Assembly (NCBI GenBank): GCA_022841325.1
Contig: JALHRS010000004.1
Coordinates: 1 to 64,000, forward strand
DNA: 64,000 nucleotides
Source: Lysobacterales bacterium
GTDB taxonomy: Bacteria; Pseudomonadota; Gammaproteobacteria; Xanthomonadales; SZUA-5
Direction: 5' to 3'
In this document: one piece after another, positions 51,024 to 58,680 of the stretch
Numbering within the stretch: the stretch's first letter is position 1
Layout of the letters: the number at the start of each line of letters is the position of its first letter
Notes under the pieces: generated by a model
Seen by the model: the letters and a program-made list of their open reading frames with translations, nothing else
What the model was told of the DNA's origin: nothing
Database searches by the model: none
Program-made: the position numbers and the translations under genes

Positions 51024-54000
51024 CTATTTCGATGATCCGGCACTGTCAGAGCAACTGATGCCCGATGGCGTGGTGATCCTGGTCAGGGATTGCGTTGCAG
51101 CGCCATAGCCCTGACCCAGGGCATAGCTGATGCTGCCGCGGCTGCAGGAGTCGAGCGTGACCGTGGCTTGACCCAGTGTCGGCCTGGTGATCTGGTTGGG
51201 ATCGAAATTGGGAATGAAGCGACCGCCTTCGAGCTTGAGCAGAGTCAGGCTGGCGCTGTTGCCCTGGATGCTGCCGATGCCGGTGAACCAGGATTGCCCG
51301 CCGAGCGGCGCCGGGGCAAAGCTGTACCAGGTGGCCAGCAACACCCCTCCGGGCAGGCTTTCGAACACCAGCCCCTGTCCGTTGCTGGCGGGGTCGTACC
51401 AGACGCCGGTGGCCGCAGCCATGGGGCCTGTGGCAGTCGTCGTGGGCGTGCCATTGCAGCTCACACCGGCGGGTTGCGTCAGCCGGGTCAGATTCATCGA
51501 TCCGGCGCCGAAGCCATCGGGAAGGTCAAAGTCGACGCGGCCGGCGCCGCAGGACGAGAACCGCAGGGTCATCGAGCCGAAGGGCCTGAGGTTGATCTGG
51601 CTGCTGCTGAAGTTGGGCGGGAAGAAGGTGCCCAGCGGACGCAGATTGGTCAGCGTGGCGGTGTTGCCGTCGTAGGGCCCATCGCCGATGAAATAGGCGA
51701 GATTGCCGGCCGGATCAAAGGTGTACCAGAAGGCGATCACGCGATCAGAGCCCAGTTGCTCCACCAGCAGACCATGTCCATCCTGGGCTGGGTCATACCA
51801 GGCACCCGAGGGGTTCACCGGTCCGTTGTCGCGCAGGTTCACCGAAAATACATCGGTGGTCTGGTTGCCGTCGGCTGGGGCCAGATTGCTCGCCGCAGAC
51901 GCAAACACCAGGGTCGAACCATCCCCGGAAAGCGCAGGCCCGGTACTGGGGCCGTTGGGCTGTTCGCCGTCAACCGTGCGCGACAGGCGCTGGATCTCGC
52001 CGGTGACCATCCACTTGACCATGATGTCGCTGCTGTCGTTGCGGTCGAGTTCGATCAGATTGCTGGCGCTGCTCTCGAAGCTCACGAACTGACCGTCGTC
52101 GGAGATCGAGGGATTGCGACTGGGACCGTTGGCTTCGAAGTCATATCGGGAGGTCGAGACCCGTTCCAGTTTGCTGACGGCGTTGCCGCTGATGGTGAAG
52201 CGGAACACATCGCTGACGCCATTGTTGTCGCCCGCCACCAGGTTGCTGGCCAGTGACTCGAACACGCCAAAGCGTCCGTCCGGGGTCACCTTGACGTTGC
52301 TGCTGTCGCCGTTGCCGAGTTCACCAGTAGCCAGATTGCGGCTCAGGTAGAACCGGCTCTGGCCGAAGCCGCCGCCGCGCATCATCGTCGCCTGCGTCAC
52401 CGTGCCGGCCTTGCTCCCATCGGGAGCGATGGTCGGGCCCGGCACGATATTGGTGGCCAGCGTGGCGAAAACGATGGTCTGGCCGTCCTCGGAGGCCCAC
52501 GGTCCGAAGCTGGCTCCGTTTGCCGGTTCGCCGCTGGGGCCCCGGGATATCAGCGTGACGGTACTGCTGTTGAGGTCGGTGACGAAGATGTCGCTGACCA
52601 TGCCGTTGCCATCGGCAGCCGGTAACAGGTTGCAGGCCTGCGAAGCAAAGAACGCCAGATTGCCCGAGCCGGGCAACTGCACCTTGCCCGATGGTCCATT
52701 GCCGGTCATCCCGCTGGCGCTGCGACTGAGCACCCGGCCTAGACCGTTGATCGTTGCATAGACCTGACCGGCGGAGCCGGCATAGGCCACCCGTGTGCCA
52801 TCGGCGGAAATCGATGGATCCGAAAACGACTCGGCAGCACCGCCGTTGATCGATTCCGCCGCAGCACTGGCGCGACTGATGGCGCCGGTGGCGGTATCGC
52901 GCACAAACACGTCGCTACGGCCGTTGCCATCCGCTGAAGTCAGGTTGGATGCGTCAGAGACGAAGCTGACCACGAAGCCGTTGCGCGAGACCACGATGCT
53001 CTTGCTGGCGCCGTTGGCCACGGTCCCCGAACCAACCTGACTCTGCAGCTCCGGCAGCGGTGTCTGCGCCAGTCCGGCACCACCGGCATAGAGGCTGCGG
53101 TCGTCGCTGGTCAGTGCGCGCACAAACTGTGGCGGCGCATCGACGGCCAGGCCCCGCCAAACCTGCCCGTCCCAGCGCGCCAAGCCATTCGCGGGTAAGC
53201 CGCCGGCCAGCGTGAAGGTGCCACCGACGTAGAGCACGCCGTCGCGCACCGCCAGGGCTCGCACATTGCCGTTGACACCGTGACCGAGCGCCGACCAGGT
53301 GCTGCCGTTCCAGCGCGCAATCGACGCTGCGGGCGCGCCACCGGCAGTGCTGAAGCTGCCACCGACGTAGAGATCGCTGCCCAGCACCGCCAGAGCGTAG
53401 ACGCCGTTGTTGACGCCATTGGCGCTGCCGTTGCCCAGGCTGGACCAGGTGCTGCCGTTCCAGCGGGCCACGCCAAAAGCGGGCTGACCACCGGCCTCGG
53501 TGAAATCGCCGCCCACCAAAAGATCATTGCCGAACTGGGCGATCGCTGACACCGAAATGAAATTGGCGCGACTGACCCCGTTGCTGCTGCCGACGCCCAG
53601 GGCCGACCACTGGCTGCCATCCCAGCGCGCGATCTTGAAGGCCGGTTGCCCGCCGGCCTCGATGAACTCGCCGCCCGCGTAGAGCTGGTTGCCGACCGCA
53701 GCCAGCACGCGCACGCTGGGGAAATCGCCCCCACCCACACCAGCACCGAGCGTGGACCAGACACTGCCATTCCAGCGCGCAATCAAGCCCGCGGGCGCGC
53801 CGCCAGCGTGATTGAAATAGCCGCCGGCATAGAGATCGCCACCCCAGGAAGCCAAGGCCAGCACGTCGCTGTCAACCCCGTTGGCCGGCCCGTCGCCCAG
53901 CGTGATCCAGCGGCTGCCATTCCAGCGTGCAATGTAATTCGCGGGCTGTCCGCCGGCTTGACTGAAACGTCCGCCGGCGTAGAGATCGTCGCCGAGCACC

Positions 54001-55337
54001 GTCAGGGCCTCGATGACGTTGTTGACGCCATTGCCCACGCCGGTTCCGAGTGCCGACCACACGCTGCTATTCCAGCGCGCCGCGAAATTGGCTGCTGCGC
54101 CGCCGGCCTGATCGAAATAGCCGCCAAGAAACAGCTCACCCGAACTCGCGACAATGGCGAATACGGTGTTGTTCACGCCATTGGCGCCATTCTCACCCAG
54201 GGCCGACCAGGCACTCCCGTTCCAGCGCGCAATCGAGTTGGCAGGAAGATTGCCTATATCCGTGAAGTTCCCGCCGGCGTAGAGATCGGCGCCCGCAGTC
54301 GCCAGCGCGAACACCGGGCCATCGACGCCATTGGCTGCCGCGGTATCCAGCACCGACCAGTCGCTGCCATCCCAAAAGGCCACGTGATTGGCGGCCCTGC
54401 CGCCGGCCTGGGCAAATTCGCCGCCAACGTAGAGGCCGGAACCCGACACCGCCAGCGCATTGACCGGGCCGTCGGTGCCATTGCCCGCAGGTGTGGACAA
54501 GGCCGTCCATGCGCTGCCGTTCCAGCGTGCGATGCGGTTCGCGGCAACGCCGCCGACCTGGGCAAAACTGCCGCCGGCGTAGAGATCTGTCCCGACCGTC
54601 GCCAGTGCTGTTACGTAGGAGTCGGTACCGGCGACACCACTGCCCAGCGCCGCCCAGACACTTCCATTCCATAGCGCAACCCGATTGGCGGGTTCACCGC
54701 CGGCCAGATCAAACGCACCACCGACATACACCTGGGTACCGCTGATGGCCAGGTCATAGACGATGCCGCCGATACCATTGGCGCCGCCGCTGCCCAGTGC
54801 CGACCAGTTCTGCCCATCCCAACGCGCAATGCTCTGCGCCGGTACGCCACCGGCTTCATCGAAATGGCCGCCGACATACAACTGGTTTCCGGCAAATGCC
54901 AGCGCGTAAACAGCGGCGAAATCGCCACGGACACCGTTGACCGCGCCAGTGCCGAGCGGGATGAATCGACGACTGACTGGATCGTAGGCCACCACCAGCG
55001 AGGCCAGCACCTCCTCGCACGCCGAAAATTCGCCGCCCAGATAAATCAGGCCCGAAGGCGCCACCGCCATGGCAAAGACGTGCCCGTTGCACCCGCCCGG
55101 AACGCCAAACAGCTTGTCCGCGTCTGCCGCCGTCAGGGGCGCCGATGGCGCTTGCGGAGGCAATCGCCCGGGTTGATCTGCGCTCAGCGCCGGCTGCCGC
55201 ACCGCGCCATCAGGGGAATGCAAGCGCGGCCCCCCTGGTCCCGCGCTCGCCGCATGACTCGTTGCCGGCTGCGCCCCCAGGAACCCGCTGATCAACCCAA
55301 GAACCACCCCGAACAGACCATGCCTGAAACCATTCAT
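51024..55337 (-). CDS. Giant secreted double-propeller protein with two C2 modules
   Basis: A 1437-residue protein with a signal peptide (MNGFRHGLFGVVLGLISGFL, cleavage near 30). Bases ~53100-55110 encode 13 repeats like those of the 34962 protein but more regular: ARWNGSAWSALG followed by NGV, ALA and LYAGGxFxxAGG. Bases ~51840-53030 encode the SNL-x(2)-GD-x-NG propeller (SNLVAGDNNGVSDVFRF). Two C2 modules close the protein, starting GAWYDPAQDGHGLLVEQL and GVWYDPASNGQGLVFESL, each ending in a cysteine pair region. GGAGG precedes the ATG. The near-identity of neighbouring repeats at the DNA level suggests recent internal duplication. Role: surface or extracellular binding, by inference. Confidence 0.85.
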   Translation of the reverse strand: MNGFRHGLFGVVLGLISGFLGAQPATSHAASAGPGGPRLHSPDGAVRQPALSADQPGRLPPQAPSAPLTAADADKLFGVPGGCNGHVFAMAVAPSGLIYLGGEFSACEEVLASLVVAYDPVSRRFIPLGTGAVNGVRGDFAAVYALAFAGNQLYVGGHFDEAGGVPAQSIARWDGQNWSALGSGGANGIGGIVYDLAISGTQVYVGGAFDLAGGEPANRVALWNGSVWAALGSGVAGTDSYVTALATVGTDLYAGGSFAQVGGVAANRIARWNGSAWTALSTPAGNGTDGPVNALAVSGSGLYVGGEFAQAGGRAANHVAFWDGSDWSVLDTAAANGVDGPVFALATAGADLYAGGNFTDIGNLPANSIARWNGSAWSALGENGANGVNNTVFAIVASSGELFLGGYFDQAGGAAANFAARWNSSVWSALGTGVGNGVNNVIEALTVLGDDLYAGGRFSQAGGQPANYIARWNGSRWITLGDGPANGVDSDVLALASWGGDLYAGGYFNHAGGAPAGLIARWNGSVWSTLGAGVGGGDFPSVRVLAAVGNQLYAGGEFIEAGGQPAFKIARWDGSQWSALGVGSSNGVSRANFISVSAIAQFGNDLLVGGDFTEAGGQPAFGVARWNGSTWSSLGNGSANGVNNGVYALAVLGSDLYVGGSFSTAGGAPAASIARWNGSTWSALGHGVNGNVRALAVRDGVLYVGGTFTLAGGLPANGLARWDGQVWRGLAVDAPPQFVRALTSDDRSLYAGGAGLAQTPLPELQSQVGSGTVANGASKSIVVSRNGFVVSFVSDASNLTSADGNGRSDVFVRDTATGAISRASAAAESINGGAAESFSDPSISADGTRVAYAGSAGQVYATINGLGRVLSRSASGMTGNGPSGKVQLPGSGNLAFFASQACNLLPAADGNGMVSDIFVTDLNSSTVTLISRGPSGEPANGASFGPWASEDGQTIVFATLATNIVPGPTIAPDGSKAGTVTQATMMRGGGFGQSRFYLSRNLATGELGNGDSSNVKVTPDGRFGVFESLASNLVAGDNNGVSDVFRFTISGNAVSKLERVSTSRYDFEANGPSRNPSISDDGQFVSFESSASNLIELDRNDSSDIMVKWMVTGEIQRLSRTVDGEQPNGPSTGPALSGDGSTLVFASAASNLAPADGNQTTDVFSVNLRDNGPVNPSGAWYDPAQDGHGLLVEQLGSDRVIAFWYTFDPAGNLAYFIGDGPYDGNTATLTNLRPLGTFFPPNFSSSQINLRPFGSMTLRFSSCGAGRVDFDLPDGFGAGSMNLTRLTQPAGVSCNGTPTTTATGPMAAATGVWYDPASNGQGLVFESLPGGVLLATWYSFAPAPLGGQSWFTGIGSIQGNSASLTLLKLEGGRFIPNFDPNQITRPTLGQATVTLDSCSRGSISYALGQGYGAATQSLTRITTPSGISCSDSAGSSK

Positions 55338-55506
55338 GAGGCCTCCGGCCAGAATGGCGATGTGTGGTGGGCGCCAGTGTAGTCCTGTTTGGCGCTCGCG
55401 GCTCGCCGCCGGAGACCTGTGCGCGGCGAAATCCGTTGACCGATTGAGCGCACTACGGCTACCGTTTCCAACTACCGCAGCATTGCCACCAGATTGAGGA
55501 GGTCAC

Positions 55507-56790
55507 ATGCGTATTGCACGTCTTGCCAAAGCGGTAACTGCCGCGCTGGTGTTGGCGCCGGGCTTGGCCCATGCGATCAACGACGACGAGGTGAATCGCG
55601 TGCTGCAGTTCAACTTCTCCAATCCCGGTGCGCGCTCGCTGGCGCTAGGCGGAGCCTTCACCGGTCTGGCCGATGACGCCACGGCGGCCTATGCCAATCC
55701 GGCGGGCCTGACGATCCTTCGCACCCAGGAATTCGGCGTCGAACTGCGCCACAGCAATTTCGACACGCCTTATGCCTCGGGCGGTGTGGTGGTCAACAAT
55801 CCCTTTGATACCAGCGGTGTGGGCAGCGATTCGCTATCTCAGTCGGTGACTCAACCCGCCTTCGCCTCGTGGGTATACCCCACCGAACGCGCCACCTTTG
55901 CGCTCTACTACCATCGGGTCGGTGATTTCGAAGGCCGAGTGGCGGCCGAGGCCATCGAATTTGTCAATGCCAATGGCAATCCGACCGATCAGTATCTGTC
56001 GGCCAGCGGGGATATCCGCTACCAGATCGAGAATTTCGGTGCCTCGGCCGGATTCAAGGTCAGCGACAAGTTTTCGCTCGGCCTGTCACTGGCCTATTCC
56101 GATTTCACCATCAGCTCGCGCAGCCAGCGCAGTTTCGATGTGGGCGCGCCGCCCTTCAGCGAGCAGCGTCAGAGCGGCAGCGACAACGATCTGGTGTACA
56201 CGCTCGGTGCCCTGTGGCAGCTCAACTCACAATGGAATCTGGGTCTGGCCTACCGCAGCGGTGGCGATTTCTCCTACCGCGCCTCCAACGTCATTCTGGA
56301 TACCGGTGATCGCCTCGATTTCACGCCGGACTTCAAGGTGCCGGGGGTGTTCAGTGGCGGCCTGGCGTTTCGGCCCAGCGATGTCTGGCTGTTCACCCTG
56401 GATCTGAACCGGATCGAGTACAGCCGATTGTCCGATGGCATCGAAAGCGTCTTCAACAATCCCAGTGCGCCGCAGCTGTCGATAGACGACGGCACCGAGA
56501 TCCGCTTCGGCGCCGAATACGCGCTGATCGAGTTGAGCACACCGATGTTCCTGCGCGCCGGGGTCTGGCGTGACCCGGATCACCGGCTGGCTTTCGACGG
56601 CAACCGCCCCGGCAACTGCGCCACCCAGTTCGACGATTGCCTGGCCGCCACGCTGTACACCCGCGGCAGCGACGAAACCCATTACAGCGTCGGCCTGGGC
56701 TGGGCCTTCCCCAAGGGCCAGCTCGATTTCGCCGCCGACTGGTCGGATCTGGTGGATACCTACACGGTGTCCGGGGTGCTGAGGTTCTGA
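55507..56790 (+). CDS. FadL/OmpP1-family outer-membrane porin
   Basis: A 427-residue outer-membrane protein with a signal peptide (MRIARLAKAVTAALVLAPGL then AHA). The start of the mature protein has the FadL-family hallmark NPGARSLALGGAFTGLADDA then TAAYANPAGL, which forms the plug region. Alternating strands continue to the terminal Phe (YTVSGVLRF), as expected of a beta-barrel. Members carry long-chain fatty acids or other hydrophobic compounds across the outer membrane. A strong GAGGAGG site lies 5 bases before the ATG. No fatty-acid or aromatic degradation genes lie near, so the substrate is not indicated. Confidence 0.92.
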   Translation: MRIARLAKAVTAALVLAPGLAHAINDDEVNRVLQFNFSNPGARSLALGGAFTGLADDATAAYANPAGLTILRTQEFGVELRHSNFDTPYASGGVVVNNPFDTSGVGSDSLSQSVTQPAFASWVYPTERATFALYYHRVGDFEGRVAAEAIEFVNANGNPTDQYLSASGDIRYQIENFGASAGFKVSDKFSLGLSLAYSDFTISSRSQRSFDVGAPPFSEQRQSGSDNDLVYTLGALWQLNSQWNLGLAYRSGGDFSYRASNVILDTGDRLDFTPDFKVPGVFSGGLAFRPSDVWLFTLDLNRIEYSRLSDGIESVFNNPSAPQLSIDDGTEIRFGAEYALIELSTPMFLRAGVWRDPDHRLAFDGNRPGNCATQFDDCLAATLYTRGSDETHYSVGLGWAFPKGQLDFAADWSDLVDTYTVSGVLRF

Positions 56791-56816
56791 GCTTGGCGGG
56801 CCGGAGCCCGCTCCGA

Positions 56817-56983
56817 CAGGCTGACGACGATAGCCTGCCGGCAAGAGCTTCAACGCGGAGAACGCAGAGGGCCGCCGAGAACGCAGAGAAAAGCAGAATC
56901 AGAACGGCTTACGCTTTCTCTACGTTCTCCGCGGCTCTCTGCGTTCTCTGCGATTCGCTGCTGACATCAGCTCACAGGCACAG
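56817..56983. repeat. 167-base direct repeat, copy A
   Basis: Runs from CAGGCTGACGACGA to CAGCTCACAGGCACAG. It contains inverted blocks of GCGGAGAACGCAGAG and CTCTGCGTTCTCCGCGG type, so each copy can fold into a long hairpin. Copy B is at 57079-57245. Confidence 0.8.
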
Positions 56984-56991
56984 ACGCAGCT

Positions 56992-57020
56992 GTCACGTAG
57001 ACCCTTCGGGTCAACGTGAC
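56992..57020. repeat. Hairpin repeat R4, copy 3
   Basis: GTCACGTAGACCCTTCGGGT then CAACGTGAC; the loop TTCG is a stable tetraloop. It lies between the two 167-base repeats. Confidence 0.72.
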
Positions 57021-57078
57021 CTACTTCCACGGTTTGATGCGCGAATAAGCGCACCGCCAGGGGCGACCGGGACTCCCA

Positions 57079-57245
57079 CAGGCTGACGACGAGAGCGTGC
57101 CGGCCAGAGCTTCAACGCGGAGAACGCTGAGGTTCGCAGAGAACGCAGAGAAAAGCAGAATCAGAACGGCTGACGCTTTCTCTGCGTTCTCCGCGGATCT
57201 CTGCGTTCTCTGCGATTCGCTGCTGACATCAGCTCACAGGCACAG
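57079..57245. repeat. 167-base direct repeat, copy B
   Basis: Same length and order as copy A, with few substitutions, and separated from it by 95 bases. Related AGAACGCAGAG pieces occur near 63560-63590 and 63780-63825. Confidence 0.8.
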
Positions 57246-57318
57246 TTCCGGTGATCGGGATGGCGGTCGCGGCGCAAGCTCGCTCCTGCAGCGGCAAGCT
57301 CGCCCGGTAGGGGCGCGA

Positions 57319-58680
57319 TTACAGGCTGGCAAAGCGCTCGATCAGGCGTGGCGAGAAGGCCTGCGGATTGGGTTTCAGGGCCTCATCCAGGCGCCGGGCT
57401 TCGCGCAGGTCGATGTCGACGGCGGCGCTGAGCTTGCCATCGACTTCGCCGCCCCTTACGTACAGATGCCAGCGTGAGGCCGCGCGCAGCAGCAGGGCGT
57501 TGGCGCGGGCACGGGCGTCAGGCAGGCGCTCCAGCTGGTCCCAGTCGGCGGCTTTGCTGTACTGCGCCGACAGATACCAGCTGACTAGCGTACGCAGCTG
57601 CTCGGGCGCGGGTTTGGGGGCGGCGGCGATGGCCTGCTGCAGATCATTGCCAGCACGGGTCAGCGCAGTCAGGGCTGACTCGATCGCCTTGCGATCGCTG
57701 CCCGCGCTGGCCTGCTGCAACCGGTCCCGGGCAGCGCTGGCGGCCTTGGCCTGGGCAGAGTTGGCAATGCCGGCGTTGCCGGCTGCGCCCAGATCCTGAT
57801 CGAGCCTGGCGATGGCGCTGCTGGCGCGTTGTCTGGCCTGTTCCAGGGCGCGAGCTTCTGCCGCCTGGGCCAAGCCGTTGCGGGCCGAGCTGACCCGATC
57901 GTCGAGCATGACCAGACTGCGTTCCAGCGCCTGCGCCTCGCTGCTCAGGCTGCCCAGCACCTGGCTGTCACCACCACTGCGGGCACGCTCCAGTTGGCTG
58001 CCCAACTGTTGCCGCTGTTGCTTGAGTGACTCCAGATCCCGACCCAGGGCCCGGGCATCGCCGCTGCCGGCCAGCGGTTGGTTGCGCAATTGTCCGGCAA
58101 TGCCATCCACCTGTTGATCGATCCGGGACAGCAGGGTCTGAACCGGCGCGATCTGGGCGGCGCTCAAGACCTTGGGCCCTGCAGGCGTGGTCGGAGGCGG
58201 CTTGCTGGTGACCACCGGATCCTTGCTGGCCACCACCACCGGCGGCGGCTTGCTCTCCACGGGGGACACCGGCGGCGGCTCCGGCTTGCTCTGGGCCTGC
58301 GCCAGCATCTGCGTGCAGCGCGCTTCCTCGCGCGCCTGGATGGCCGCTTCGCTCGACAGTCCAGCCACCACGCCGCGACTGGCGGCATTGCTGAAAGCGT
58401 CGATGGCCGCGGCACAATCGCCCAGGCGGGCGTTGGCCAGCCCCAGATAGTAGTGCGGCACATAGGGAATGAAATTGGTGCCGTAGGTACGCATACGGTT
58501 GCTCGGTTTGGCGTTCTCCGCCAGCGCCGCGCGCATCCGCCGCTGCACTTCGGCCCAGTTACCCTTCTCGGCGGCCTCGATCCCGTCCTGATAGTCGCTC
58601 CTGTAATCAGCCAGGGCACTGCCGGACAGCAACAGGAGTGCCATCGACAGCAGCGCCAGCGGACTCGGTCGGGCGCTCAT
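57319..58680 (-). CDS. Secreted TPR/coiled-coil protein linked to a kinase
   Basis: A 453-residue exported protein with a signal peptide (MSARPSPLALLSMALLLLSG then SALA). Residues ~25-125 are TPR-like (DYQDGIEAAEKGNWAEVQRR, YYLGLANARLGDCAAAIDAF). A Pro-rich stretch (KPEPPPVSPVESKPPP) forms a hinge at ~130-170, followed by ~190 residues of coiled coil with Arg, Gln, Ala and Leu (LSRIDQQVDGIAGQLRNQPL and on). The last ~90 residues fold separately (ASRWHLYVRGGEVDGKLSAA). Its start overlaps the kinase gene stop by four bases, so the two are translated together and probably work together at the envelope. I do not recognise a named family. Confidence 0.82.
   Translation of the reverse strand: MSARPSPLALLSMALLLLSGSALADYRSDYQDGIEAAEKGNWAEVQRRMRAALAENAKPSNRMRTYGTNFIPYVPHYYLGLANARLGDCAAAIDAFSNAASRGVVAGLSSEAAIQAREEARCTQMLAQAQSKPEPPPVSPVESKPPPVVVASKDPVVTSKPPPTTPAGPKVLSAAQIAPVQTLLSRIDQQVDGIAGQLRNQPLAGSGDARALGRDLESLKQQRQQLGSQLERARSGGDSQVLGSLSSEAQALERSLVMLDDRVSSARNGLAQAAEARALEQARQRASSAIARLDQDLGAAGNAGIANSAQAKAASAARDRLQQASAGSDRKAIESALTALTRAGNDLQQAIAAAPKPAPEQLRTLVSWYLSAQYSKAADWDQLERLPDARARANALLLRAASRWHLYVRGGEVDGKLSAAVDIDLREARRLDEALKPNPQAFSPRLIERFASL

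Larger units (their letters stand above)
56791..57318. other. Intergenic region made of repeats
   Basis: About 530 bases, almost all taken up by two 167-base direct repeats and one R4 hairpin. No gene is supported; short frames with 'NAEKSRIRTA' are repeat translations. Confidence 0.6.
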
